64,000 nucleotides of DNA from an uncultured Bacteroidales bacterium (GTDB taxonomy: Bacteria; Bacteroidota; Bacteroidia; Bacteroidales; Paludibacteraceae). Made by a program: the position numbers and the translations under genes. The DNA lies in the NCBI GenBank assembly GCA_902800525.1, contig CADCEV010000001.1, positions 124,001-188,000 of the forward strand. The letters run 5' to 3'. This document shows, piece by piece, positions 43,231 through 52,540 of the stretch (the stretch's first letter is position 1; each line of letters starts with the position of its first letter). The notes below the pieces were generated by a model. The model had not been told where the DNA came from, ran no database searches, and worked only from the letters and a program-made list of their open reading frames with translations.

Positions 43231-45171
43231 TTAAATACAGCACGCGTCGCTCGGCATTCTCCAGTCGCCGCGCGGCGAGAGTGAAACGGAAACAACTTTC
43301 GGACCATCGGGCATACAACTGCGTTTGAACTGCTGCTGGCAGAAACGGCGCATGAATACATTCAGCCATTTGTCAATGGTCTCTTCGTCATACAGATCTT
43401 CGAACGCCCTGACAGCCATGTATTTGATCTTCTCGCGTGTGAAACCGAAGCGCATAAAATAGTATAAGAAGAAATCATGCAACTCGTACGGTCCCACTTT
43501 GTCCTCGGTCTTTTGAGCGATCTCTCCATGCTCATCCGTCGGCAGAAGTTCCGGTGAAACCGGTGTGTCAACGATGTCGAGCAGAATACTCCGCAAAGGT
43601 TCACCATACAGATTCTGCGCCGCATAGCTGACCAGATAGCGGACAAGCGTCTTTGGTATTCCGGCATTGATGCCGTACATAGACATCTGGTCGCCGTTGT
43701 AAGTAGCCCATCCGAGTGCCAATTCGCTCAAGTCACCGGTTCCGACCACCAAACCGTTCAGTTCGTTAGCCAAATCCATTAATATTAAGGTACGTATACG
43801 CGCCTGCGCGTTCTCGTACGTCACGTCATGACTGCTGATATCATGTCCGATGTCGCTCAAGTGCTGTGTGGCTACATCGCGAATAGAAATCTCCCGATGC
43901 GTGATTCCTAACTCTTTCATCAGACTCAGCGCATTCTGGTACGTACGGTCGCTGGTTCCGAATCCCGGCATCGTCACACCCACTATACGCTCGCGGTCAT
44001 AGCCCAACAGATCAGCAGTCTGCACGCAAACCAACAAAGCAAGCGTACTATCCAAACCGCCGGAGATACCTAATACGAGCGTATCCGTGTGTGTATGCTC
44101 CCAACGTCTCGCAAGAGCGCTCGTCTGGATAGAGAACACATCCATACAATACTGATCTTCTTTGCCTTTCTTGGGCAAGAACGGCGAAGGCGAGAAAGTA
44201 CGATGAATCGGCTCCGTGCAATCTTCCTCCCGGTCGATTGGCGCTACGTTAATATGGCGGTAATGACCTGTTTTGTCTTTCGTGAAGTTCGTATTGCGCT
44301 GTCTATCGGTACGCAAACGCTCAATATCAATCTCTTGAATGATCATCGAATTTTCACGTTGGAATCGTTCGCCCATGGTCAGTATATCACCGTTCTCCGC
44401 GATATAGGTACTACCGGAGAATACCACATCCGTTGTGGATTCACCGACGCCTGAAGAGGTATAGACATAGCCGCAATGGACACGCGCCGACTGCTGCTTG
44501 ATCATCTGCTTGCGGAAGATGTGCTTGCCGATCACGCAGTTGGACGAGGAGAGGTTGAAGATCAGTTCTGCGCCTTGAATAGCTAATTGCGTAGAAGGAG
44601 GCAGCGGTGACCAAAGATCCTCGCAAATCTCTATACCAAAGGTATAAGTGCGTGTGCAGAACAGCAGATCCGTTCCAAACGGCACTTCTCCACTCCATAT
44701 TTCTATTTTCGGGATACGCGGCGCGATGCCTCCGGGCGTATATTCGCGCGCTGCACGTCCGGAAGTAAACCACCGTTTCTCGTAGAACTCACCGGTGTTC
44801 GGCAGGTTGACTTTAGGTACAACACCCATCACTTCGCCGTCTGTCATCACAAACGCGCAGTTGAACAGGTCGTTATCCACTTGCAGCGGTGCGCCGACCA
44901 ACACAATGATTGCTTTGCCGCGCGTGTAATCGCATATTGATTCCAACTCACGCATCGAACTCTGTTGGAGCGCTTGCGTAAAGAACAAATCGGCACACGA
45001 ATAGCCGGTTATGCTCAACTCAGGGAAACAGATTACCTCGACGCCTTCAGCTATCGCTTCGTCGATTTGCAACTTAATTTGCTCCGCATTGTAGCGGCAG
45101 TCTGCAACGCGCATGGTCGGCACTGCGGCCGCTACACGCACAAATCCGAAATTCGCATTCATGATATTCAT
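43231..45171 (-). CDS. nadE: glutamine-dependent NAD(+) synthetase NadE
   Basis: The 646-residue protein has an N-terminal nitrilase-type glutaminase with the Glu-Lys-Cys triad in CFPELSITGYS, VPKVNLPNTGEFYEKRWF and GIEICEDLW, and a C-terminal synthetase with the P-loop LGISGGLDSTLALLV and VVGTGDLSELALGWATYNGD. It converts nicotinate adenine dinucleotide to NAD. ATG 45171 or 45162 may be used; both are very close to the -7 box, so the leader is only some 6-17 bases. It heads the nadE-murB-murA-sulfatase-RhuM/Doc unit. Confidence 0.94.
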   Translation of the reverse strand: MNIMNANFGFVRVAAAVPTMRVADCRYNAEQIKLQIDEAIAEGVEVICFPELSITGYSCADLFFTQALQQSSMRELESICDYTRGKAIIVLVGAPLQVDNDLFNCAFVMTDGEVMGVVPKVNLPNTGEFYEKRWFTSGRAAREYTPGGIAPRIPKIEIWSGEVPFGTDLLFCTRTYTFGIEICEDLWSPLPPSTQLAIQGAELIFNLSSSNCVIGKHIFRKQMIKQQSARVHCGYVYTSSGVGESTTDVVFSGSTYIAENGDILTMGERFQRENSMIIQEIDIERLRTDRQRNTNFTKDKTGHYRHINVAPIDREEDCTEPIHRTFSPSPFLPKKGKEDQYCMDVFSIQTSALARRWEHTHTDTLVLGISGGLDSTLALLVCVQTADLLGYDRERIVGVTMPGFGTSDRTYQNALSLMKELGITHREISIRDVATQHLSDIGHDISSHDVTYENAQARIRTLILMDLANELNGLVVGTGDLSELALGWATYNGDQMSMYGINAGIPKTLVRYLVSYAAQNLYGEPLRSILLDIVDTPVSPELLPTDEHGEIAQKTEDKVGPYELHDFFLYYFMRFGFTREKIKYMAVRAFEDLYDEETIDKWLNVFMRRFCQQQFKRSCMPDGPKVVSVSLSPRGDWRMPSDACCI

Positions 45172-45184
45172 ATTATTTTGGGCG

Positions 45185-45215
45185 CAAAGTTACAAAAAAA
45201 AATTGACATACGCAA
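45185..45215 (-). promoter_or_regulatory. promoter of the nadE-murB-murA unit
   Basis: On the minus strand TTG (45215-45213) and TAACTTTG (45192-45185) are 20 bases apart with a TTGCGTATGTCAA extension and T-tract. Only 13 bases separate the -7 box from the first ATG. Confidence 0.85.
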
Positions 45216-45314
45216 GTGCGCGCGCGAAAATTTGTCAAAAAGGAGGTAAAAAAGCCTGTTTTTTACATAAAAATGCAAAAAAATGCAATAAAAATGAATT
45301 TTTTTTCAAAAATA

Positions 45315-45346
45315 TTTGGTCATGTCAAAAAAAAGCAGTACCTTTG
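45315..45346 (+). promoter_or_regulatory. promoter of tRNA-Glu
   Basis: TTTG (45315-45318) and TACCTTTG (45339-45346) are spaced by 20 bases, with CATGTCAAAAAAAAGCAG between. It is nearly identical to the dnaA promoter, even past the -7 box (GCACTCG). Confidence 0.88.
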
Positions 45347-45371
45347 CACTCGGTTTTGAAATTAACCCCTT

Positions 45372-45444
45372 GGTGCTATCGTCTAGTGGCCTAGGACAAC
45401 GGCCTCTCACGCCGTAAACCCCGGTTCGAGTCCGGGTAGCACTA
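45372..45444 (+). tRNA. tRNA-Glu (anticodon CTC)
   Basis: A full cloverleaf can be drawn: acceptor GGTGCTA with TAGCACT (one G-T pair), D-arm GTCT...GGAC, anticodon stem ACGGC/GCCGT with loop CTCTCAC (anticodon at 45406-45408), and T-arm CCCGG-TTCGAGT-CCGGG. No CCA is encoded. A strong hairpin with a T-run follows four bases later. CTC decodes GAG. Confidence 0.93.
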
Positions 45445-45447
45445 CTG

Positions 45448-45478
45448 AAAAAAGGAACGCAAGGACGTTCCTTTTTTG
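45448..45478 (+). terminator. terminator of tRNA-Glu
   Basis: AAAAAAGGAACG and CGTTCCTTTTTT form a perfect twelve-base stem with a six-base loop; the T-rich arm serves as the U-run. Confidence 0.9.
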
Positions 45479-45572
45479 TGCTACAACCGGCTCGTAACCG
45501 GGGGTTCTCCGCCACTTCGTTCTGTCGATTATTGCTCCGATGAGCAATTCTCGAGTCCGGGTAGCACTACTG

Positions 45573-45603
45573 AAAAAGGAACGCAAGGACGTTCCTTTTT
45601 TTT
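45573..45603 (+). terminator. second copy of the tRNA terminator
   Basis: AAAAAGGAACG and CGTTCCTTTTT pair over eleven bases, followed by more T. It is the 3' part of the duplicated segment and may shield the gene downstream from read-through. Confidence 0.85.
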
Positions 45604-45681
45604 GTAGTATTTAAAAAAGCAAACATTTTTTTACTATTCATTTACCAATATTATTTTTTTTGTAAAAAAATTCAATAATAT

Positions 45682-45712
45682 TTGCACATGTCAAAAAAAT
45701 GTTGTAATTTTG
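45682..45712 (+). promoter_or_regulatory. promoter of the outer-membrane-barrel gene
   Basis: TTG (45682-45684) and TAATTTTG (45705-45712) with 20 bases between, including CACATGTCAAAAAAA. The ATG lies 31 bases beyond the -7 box. Confidence 0.82.
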
Positions 45713-45743
45713 TAGTCCGAAAGGTTAATAAACACACAAAATT

Positions 45744-46592
45744 ATGAGATTTAGGTCTTTTGTATCGATTTGTCTTATAGGGATATTTGTGCTATTCTCT
45801 TCGACAGCATATGGTCAGCGCGTTAGTTCACGCCGAGGGGGAATTCGAAATTCCCGTACTGGTTTATATGGAACCAATAATTATATTGCCAGTGGAATAA
45901 CGTTTGGAGGAAATGTAGCATATTATTATGGAGATGCTGATAATACAGGTCTCCCTTTCAATGGTGGTTTTAACAAAAATAATATCGGAGGATGCGCCTC
46001 TGTTTACTATACCTTGGGCTTGCCGGCCACAGGGTGTTTGAATCTGCGATTTGGCTTGCAAGGAGGAATCATGCAAGGTAACAACAAAGAAAAAATTAAA
46101 ACGAATCTGAACCGGGACGATTATCGTATCTTCAAAAACTATTTCATTGAACCCTCAATTGGTGTGGAATTTTACCCGCTTGCGTTTTTAGGAGTCGGAT
46201 TGTATATTTATGGCGGTGTTTCTTTCACTGCCGGCATCATTGAATACGATTATGCTTTCTTCAAGCGTGTGGAGAATCAGCGTGTTCTGACTCAGATTAC
46301 AGGTAACACCTTCGGTTTTTTACCGATGGCCATAGTGGGTATCGGGTGTAGTTGGCCACTGGGAGGGTCTTGGCTCATGAGTGCAGAATTGATGCTGCAT
46401 GAGGGCTTTGTGGATACTTATTACATGAATTTGGATTGTTATCCCATGGCACCAAGTCAAAACACGGAACATGCAACCATCGGCCGCGGAGCAGGACAAG
46501 GTAAATGGAGCGATGCGAATGGAGAACCGCATATGCGATGGGATGATGGATGGTTTCAATTCGGATTCGCAGTTTCTTATCGATTCCAATAA
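45744..46592 (+). CDS. outer membrane beta-barrel protein, PorG/OmpW-like, unknown function
   Basis: The 282-residue protein has a signal peptide (ICLIGIFVLFSSTAYGQ, cut near residue 25) and then alternating amphipathic strands: GITFGGNVAYYYGDAD, GCLNLRFGLQGGIMQG, FIEPSIGVEFYPLAFLGVGLYIYGG, and a C-terminal strand ending in FAVSYRFQ with terminal aromatic-x pattern. This fits an eight- to ten-stranded outer membrane barrel, similar in size to PorG-like proteins of the type 9 secretion system, but identity is uncertain. It has its own promoter and a shared terminator. Confidence 0.72.
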   Translation: MRFRSFVSICLIGIFVLFSSTAYGQRVSSRRGGIRNSRTGLYGTNNYIASGITFGGNVAYYYGDADNTGLPFNGGFNKNNIGGCASVYYTLGLPATGCLNLRFGLQGGIMQGNNKEKIKTNLNRDDYRIFKNYFIEPSIGVEFYPLAFLGVGLYIYGGVSFTAGIIEYDYAFFKRVENQRVLTQITGNTFGFLPMAIVGIGCSWPLGGSWLMSAELMLHEGFVDTYYMNLDCYPMAPSQNTEHATIGRGAGQGKWSDANGEPHMRWDDGWFQFGFAVSYRFQ

Positions 46593-46605
46593 AACTAATT
46601 GAATA

Positions 46606-46645
46606 AAAACGGCGTAACATATTTCGTTTACGCCGTTATTTTTTG
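46606..46645. terminator. bidirectional terminator
   Basis: AACGGCGTAA and TTACGCCGTT form a ten-base stem (46608-46617 with 46628-46637) with A-run before and T-run after, so it can stop both the barrel gene (+) and menG (-). Its right arm is the end of menG. Confidence 0.85.
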
Positions 46646-47344
46646 TGCAGTATAGATGGTTGCTATGCCGAATGTCAGAGGTTCGAAATGCTCCTGAATG
46701 AAACCGGCATCTTTCAGATGTTGAACAAACGCTTCACCCCAGACGAAACCTTTCACACTGCGATTGAGATACGTGTAAGCCGTTTTGTCACGGCTGACAA
46801 GCCGACCGATGAACGGTAACAGATGCGTGAAATAGAAATCATACAGCGCGCGTATTACCGGATTCTTCGGATAAGAAAACTCCAAAATGGTCACTTGCCC
46901 ACCGGGACGCAGCACACGGAACATCTCTTTCAGCCCTGCATCCAAATCGCTGAAATTACGGCAACCGAAAGCACATGTTACCGCTCCAAACGTCTCATCC
47001 GCAAAAGGCATTTGCTGCGCGTTGCCATAGACAAACGTGACTTCGGAGTTCTTGTCCAACGTGCCTTTCTGTTTTAACTGTTCCACTTTCTGCTCCCCTA
47101 TTGCCATCATTTCTTTCGACAAATCAAGACCTGTCACACGTACAGCCTTACCCTGCCGAAGCATTTCGATGGTCAAATCAGCTGTTCCGATTGCCACATC
47201 CAACACATGCTCCGCAGACTGCATTTTCGCGACCGTCTTTCGTCGCCATAAACGGTCAATATTAAGCGACAGACCATGATTCAGCCCGTCGTACGTCTTA
47301 GCTATTCGGTCAAATAAACCGCCAATATTTTGTTTCTCTTCCAT
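46628..47344 (-). CDS. menG: demethylmenaquinone methyltransferase MenG/UbiE
   Basis: ATG 47344 (MEEKQNIGGLFDRIAKTYDGL) fits the family start. The 238-residue protein has VLDVAIGTADLTIEML (SAM motif I), FADETFGAVTCAFGCRNF, and GGQVTILEFSYPKNP with the UbiE signature. It methylates demethylmenaquinone, the last step of menaquinone synthesis, in the cytosol at the membrane. Only nine bases separate its ATG from the -7 box, so the transcript is probably leaderless. Confidence 0.93.
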   Translation of the reverse strand: MEEKQNIGGLFDRIAKTYDGLNHGLSLNIDRLWRRKTVAKMQSAEHVLDVAIGTADLTIEMLRQGKAVRVTGLDLSKEMMAIGEQKVEQLKQKGTLDKNSEVTFVYGNAQQMPFADETFGAVTCAFGCRNFSDLDAGLKEMFRVLRPGGQVTILEFSYPKNPVIRALYDFYFTHLLPFIGRLVSRDKTAYTYLNRSVKGFVWGEAFVQHLKDAGFIQEHFEPLTFGIATIYTAQKITA

Positions 47345-47353
47345 AATTCTGCG

Positions 47354-47384
47354 CAAAGGTACTAAAAAATTTTGATATTTGCAA
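47354..47384 (-). promoter_or_regulatory. promoter of menG (overlaps a divergent promoter)
   Basis: On the minus strand TTG (47384-47382) and TACCTTTG (47361-47354) are 20 bases apart. The -33 element lies in the palindrome ATATTTGCAAATAT (47375-47388), which is shared with the promoter pointing the other way. Confidence 0.85.
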
Positions 47385-47401
47385 ATATTTTTGTACCTTT
47401 G
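47372..47401 (+). promoter_or_regulatory. promoter of the DUF4250 gene
   Basis: TTG (47372-47374) and TACCTTTG (47394-47401) have a 19-base spacer. It interlocks with the menG promoter, so the two polymerases compete for the same site. Confidence 0.78.
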
Positions 47402-47447
47402 CAGCAAATTTCGAAGAATTTAACCCTCTAAACTCAATAGAAAGAAT

Positions 47448-47624
47448 ATGAATATCCCTACAAACCCGGACATGTTAGTCAGTTTCGTGAACATGAAATT
47501 GCGCGATGAGTATGCTTCGTTGGAAGAACTCTGTGACGATTTGGACATCAATTTGGACGAACTCTGCCAAAACCTGCATAACGCAGGCTACGAATACAGC
47601 GCGGACGCCAAACGCTTCTGGTAA
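47448..47624 (+). CDS. DUF4250-family small protein
   Basis: The 58-residue product begins MNIPTNPDMLVSFVNMKLRD and continues YASLEELCDDLDINLDELC, ending YEYSADAKRFW. This is the whole DUF4250 domain, a small helical protein found across Bacteroidota and Firmicutes; its function is unknown. The acidic helix-turn-helix-like LEELCDDLDINLDEL part suggests a regulator or adaptor. It is divergent from menG and has a consensus promoter with a leader of about 40 bases. Confidence 0.9.
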   Translation: MNIPTNPDMLVSFVNMKLRDEYASLEELCDDLDINLDELCQNLHNAGYEYSADAKRFW

Positions 47625-47691
47625 ACTGCCATTTTGGCAGACACACTCCGTTTGGCATAGCGTTTGATACTCATTTAGCGGAACGGAAGTT

Positions 47692-47729
47692 TTTCGTGGG
47701 TCTTTCGCGGGTATTTCGCGGGTATTTCG
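47692..47729. repeat. intergenic TTTCGCGGGTA micro-repeat upstream of groES
   Basis: Three to four copies of an 11-base unit (TTTCGCGGGTA and a TTTCGTGGGTC variant) lie in the 176-base gap between the DUF4250 gene and groES. No consensus TTG/TAnnTTTG promoter was found in this gap. Confidence 0.8.
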
Positions 47730-47800
47730 AGATGTGACACACATAAATATTGTATTCCGTGATAAAAAATAAGGTATTTTATATTTAAAACACATATATT

Positions 47801-48072
47801 ATGAGCAAGATTCAACCATTAGCAGACCGCGTGCTGATCAAGCCCGCAGCTGCAGAAGAAAAAACAATCGGCGGTATTATTATTCCTGATAGCGCCAAAG
47901 AGAAACCCCTGCGCGGTGAAGTACTCGCTGTGGGTAAAGGAACAAAAGACGAAGAGATGGTTCTCAAAGCCGGAGACCAGGTGCTCTACGGCAAATATGC
48001 CGGAACAGAGTTGGAGTTAGACGGTGAGAAATACCTGATCATGCGTCAGAGCGACGTGCTCGCTGTGGTTTG

Positions 48073-48076
<4 letters not shown>
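47801..48076 (+). CDS. groES: co-chaperonin GroES
   Basis: The 91-residue protein has the GroES start [20 protein letters not shown], the mobile loop [19 protein letters not shown] with the GroEL-contacting IGGIIIP, and [26 protein letters not shown]. It caps the GroEL cavity during protein folding. It stands 30 bases before groEL; the gap is a tandem GTTAAATC repeat. Length is typical. Confidence 0.96.
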
Positions 48077-49735
<1,659 letters not shown>

Positions 49736-49785
49736 ACATCATAGGCCCATAACGAACCGTGCTTGAAGCACGAAAGGCAATCATC

Positions 49786-49823
49786 AAAAATGGCACCCGA
49801 AAGAGTGCCATTTTTGCTTTTTT
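49786..49823 (+). terminator. terminator of groES-groEL
   Basis: AAAAATGGCAC and GTGCCATTTTT pair over eleven bases, with T-rich sequence after the stem. A second small hairpin (CGTGCTT/AAGCACG, 49758-49772) precedes it. Confidence 0.88.
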
Positions 49824-49836
49824 AACCCTTTAGTTG

Positions 49837-51207
49837 TTATGCTGTTAAAGCAGCTTGGAGTTGTGCTACGCGCTGGCGCAGAACGGGATCGAACTCCAAT
49901 TGTGATTTGACCAGACTGATTGAATGAAGTACCGTTGCGTGTGTGCGTCTTCCCATCTTGAAGCCTATTTCGTTGAGCGAGCAGTTGGTCAGCTCTTTGC
50001 TCAAATAGAGCGCCACATGCCGCGCCTGACTGATGTCCTTCGAGCGATTTTGCGCAACAATCGATTTCGGGGGGACATTGAAATATTCTGCTACAGTAGC
50101 AATAATGTCCGGAATCGTAGTCTGGCGCGGCTGAATAGCCACAATACGGCTGATGATCTGCTCCGCCAATTGAACATCAATCTCTTTGTCAGTAAGCGTA
50201 GAGTGCGCAAGGAGAGAGGCTAATATACCTTCGAGGTCACGAACGGATTCACGCACGTTCTGCGCAATGAAATCGATTACATCGTCCGAAAGCGTAATAC
50301 CGTCTCTATGCATTTTGCTGAGCAGAATATTCCTTCTCAGTTGATAATCCGGCCGTGTTATTTCCGCCGCCAAGCCCCATTTGAAACGGGTAAGGAGGCG
50401 CTCCTCTATGTCTTTCAACTCGATAGGAGGACGATCGGAAGTCAATATCAACTGCTTGCGAGACTGCTGCAAATAATTGAAGATGTGGAAGAAAGTGTCC
50501 TGTGTACCTTTTAAGCCTGCAAAATACTGAATATCATCGACAATCAGCACATCTACCGCCTGATAGAAATTCAGGAAATCCGGTATTCTGTTCGCTTTCG
50601 CTGCATCCTGGTATTGGAGTTTGAAGGTGTTGGCACTCACGTACAACACGCGTGCGTACGGATTGAGCGCCAAGACCTGGTTTCCGATGGCATTTGCCAA
50701 GTGCGTCTTTCCGACTCCACTTCCTCCATAGATGAACAATGGGTTGAAAGCGGTTCTACCGGGATTCTGCACAATACTCATACCGGCGTTACGCGCCAGT
50801 TTATTCGGTTCTCCTGCGACGAACGAATCAAAGGTATAAAAGGTATTGAGCTGTGTATCAAAGTTGTTCGCAGAAGCCGGTTGCGGCATATTAGGCAACA
50901 TCTGGCTTTTTGAAGGAGCTCCCGCAGAAGGAAGCATCGTTCCCGCTCCGGAAGTAGCATCTATCAGCACGCGGTACTCCAGTTTGGTACCTTGTCCGAA
51001 CACACGGAAGATAGCGGCAGAGAGCAAAGGAATATAGTTTTCCTCAATATACTCCGCCACGAACTGCGATTTGACTTGCAGCGTCAGAACACCTTGCGCA
51101 AACTGCAACGGTACAATAGGCGCGAACCACGTCTGGTAAGCGCTGGTCGTCAAGTTATCAGCCAAGATGGTCTGACACTGTGCCCATTGTTGTTGTAATG
51201 TTTGCAT
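49837..51207 (-). CDS. dnaA: chromosomal replication initiator DnaA
   Basis: The 456-residue protein has domain I (MQTLQQQWAQCQTIL), a linker, AAA+ motifs with Walker A IYGGSGVGKTHLANAIG (about 157-173) and Walker B VLIVDDIQYF, and domain IV with the DNA-binding signature RSKDISQARHVALYLSKELT and MGRRTHATVLHS. It binds DnaA boxes and opens the origin. A strong promoter lies about 100 bases upstream and a DnaA-box-like TTATCAACA sits in the leader, suggesting autoregulation. Confidence 0.97.
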   Translation of the reverse strand: MQTLQQQWAQCQTILADNLTTSAYQTWFAPIVPLQFAQGVLTLQVKSQFVAEYIEENYIPLLSAAIFRVFGQGTKLEYRVLIDATSGAGTMLPSAGAPSKSQMLPNMPQPASANNFDTQLNTFYTFDSFVAGEPNKLARNAGMSIVQNPGRTAFNPLFIYGGSGVGKTHLANAIGNQVLALNPYARVLYVSANTFKLQYQDAAKANRIPDFLNFYQAVDVLIVDDIQYFAGLKGTQDTFFHIFNYLQQSRKQLILTSDRPPIELKDIEERLLTRFKWGLAAEITRPDYQLRRNILLSKMHRDGITLSDDVIDFIAQNVRESVRDLEGILASLLAHSTLTDKEIDVQLAEQIISRIVAIQPRQTTIPDIIATVAEYFNVPPKSIVAQNRSKDISQARHVALYLSKELTNCSLNEIGFKMGRRTHATVLHSISLVKSQLEFDPVLRQRVAQLQAALTA

Positions 51208-51307
51208 TTTTTAATTCTATTATATAATAAGGTGTATATTGTTTCGCGAGTTATCAACATGGAGTTTTATAAGCATGTTTGACATCCATTTTAGGCGAAA
51301 ACGAGTG

Positions 51308-51339
51308 CAAAGGTACTGCTTTTTTTTGACATATGCAAA
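51308..51339 (-). promoter_or_regulatory. promoter of dnaA
   Basis: On the minus strand TTG (51338-51336) and TACCTTTG (51315-51308) are 20 bases apart, with CATATGTCAAAAAAAAGCAG between them. Leader length to the ATG is about 95 bases. Confidence 0.9.
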
Positions 51340-51498
51340 TATTGGAAGAAAGGCAGATTTCACAGACTTTTGTAAACCACGTAATTTCAGCACTTTAGAA
51401 ATAAAACATTGATTTACAAGCACTTATGCACTTTGTCGAGTTCTAAACCCTTGATTTTCAGCGGGTTTGACATATGCAAGAGGTAGCTCATTTTTTTC

Positions 51499-51539
51499 AA
51501 AAAAAGTGCGTAAAGCCAAAGTTTTTGGGGCTTTACGCA
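51499..51539 (-). terminator. terminator of the amidase-mlaD-like unit
   Basis: TGCGTAAAGCC and GGCTTTACGCA form a perfect eleven-base stem (51507-51517 with 51529-51539); on the minus strand it is followed by C and seven T (51505-51499). Confidence 0.9.
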
Positions 51540-51612
51540 GGGTAGAAGATTGTTTCAATTTAGAAAAAGTACAAATTATCCTATGTTCAATTTGGTAGGT
51601 TATCAACAGGCT

Positions 51613-52494
51613 TTATTTATCTTTTTTTCCGAATAAGCTGAAGTGAACATAACGCTTCGGATGCGCCTTCAGATCGACCAATAAGGAGTCGGCAGAAACG
51701 ACCGTAGCATCTATGTGTTGCATAAGCGGCGCAATAGGCTTCCGCACTTCTGTAACAAGGGAATTGACGTTCTCGACAGCGGTGTCCACACGCGCTACAG
51801 TAGATGCCAAATCGGCAGACTTGATATCCGCTACAACGGCATTCAAATTAGCCAATGTCGTGTCCGCGTTATTAACAATTCTCGGCACTTGGTTTTTCAT
51901 CACATGTTTGAGGTCGGAAGAAACGGTTGTAAGGTCGCTGGTGATACGATCTACGTTCACTAAGGAACTCTTAATATGTCCGCCGTTCACTTGATTCTGG
52001 AGCGATGCTACCAAGGAGTCCACACTCAGGATCGCCTGATCGATATGCGCCATGAGATCGCCTTTGAGCGATTCCATAATACCCGGTACATACATTGTAG
52101 GCAGATAAGCCCCCTTCTCTACCGTTGCCAAGTCCGCATTGTTCGTGTTCTCGGGGAACTGCAATTCAACCGCCATTCCTCCCAGAAGACCGTCCGAGAC
52201 GAGTGCCATCGCTGTTCCTTGGGGCAAAGCGATGTCTTTGCGAATTGACAAGTCCACAGTAAAAGCACTATCGGCAGTAAAGTCATAATGAATAACGTCC
52301 ACTTGTCCGACCCGGTGTCCGCGGATATACACCGCCGCTTGCTCCTCGAGACCGTGGAGGTTATAGAAAACACCATGGTAACTGTTGGTCGGCGAGAAGA
52401 TATTCACTCCTTTGAGGAAATTCAAGCCAAAGAAGAGCAAAAACAAACAGACTGCGGCCAGAACGCCGACTTTGATCTCACGTGCGTATTTCAT
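51613..52494 (-). CDS. MlaD/MCE-family lipid transport protein
   Basis: The 293-residue protein has one N-terminal membrane helix (VGVLAAVCLFLLFFGLNFLKG), an MCE domain (about 38-120; GLEEQAAVYIRGHRVGQVD and VSDGLLGGMAVELQFPE), and a long C-terminal helical part (repeated LTTVSSDLKHVM-type heptads). MlaD-like proteins form hexamers that carry phospholipids between membranes with an ABC transporter; the partner genes are not adjacent. It follows the amidase gene by 46 bases and has its own terminator. Confidence 0.88.
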   Translation of the reverse strand: MKYAREIKVGVLAAVCLFLLFFGLNFLKGVNIFSPTNSYHGVFYNLHGLEEQAAVYIRGHRVGQVDVIHYDFTADSAFTVDLSIRKDIALPQGTAMALVSDGLLGGMAVELQFPENTNNADLATVEKGAYLPTMYVPGIMESLKGDLMAHIDQAILSVDSLVASLQNQVNGGHIKSSLVNVDRITSDLTTVSSDLKHVMKNQVPRIVNNADTTLANLNAVVADIKSADLASTVARVDTAVENVNSLVTEVRKPIAPLMQHIDATVVSADSLLVDLKAHPKRYVHFSLFGKKDK

Positions 52495-52540
52495 ATTTTA
52501 ATATAAAGCTAAAATGTTTTTTTATATAAAACTTAAATGG

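Larger units (their letters stand above)
45426..45604. repeat. direct repeat of tRNA-Glu 3' end plus terminator
   Basis: The 52-base stretch from the tRNA T-loop through the terminator (45426-45477) recurs at 45551-45601 with one A fewer in the A-run. The 73 bases between contain no recognisable 5' half of a tRNA, but hold a perfect seven-base hairpin (ATTGCTC CGAT GAGCAAT, 45530-45547). The layout fits either a collapsed tandem tRNA duplication or an attachment-site scar. Confidence 0.85.
51208..51612. other. non-coding region upstream of dnaA, possible DnaA-binding region
   Basis: These 405 bases hold no gene. They contain the dnaA promoter, the mlaD-like gene's terminator, and three DnaA-box-like words in the same orientation: TTATCAACA at 51251-51259 and at 51600-51608, and TTATGCACT at 51424-51432, each one base off the TTATNCACA consensus. 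An orphan TTTGACATATGCAA word (51466-51479), like the extended -33 block, has no -7 partner. Whether this is an origin or only an autoregulatory region cannot be told from this window. Confidence 0.45.

Noticed and set aside
43980-44260. Possible repeat-derived insertion in nadE around SPSPFLPKKGKED.
   Set aside because: A proline-rich stretch of similar length is normal between the two domains of NadE, and the DNA shows no tandem units.
45479-45550. Spacer after the tRNA considered as a second full tRNA.
   Set aside because: No 5' acceptor strand, D-arm or anticodon arm can be drawn; only the 3' end is duplicated.
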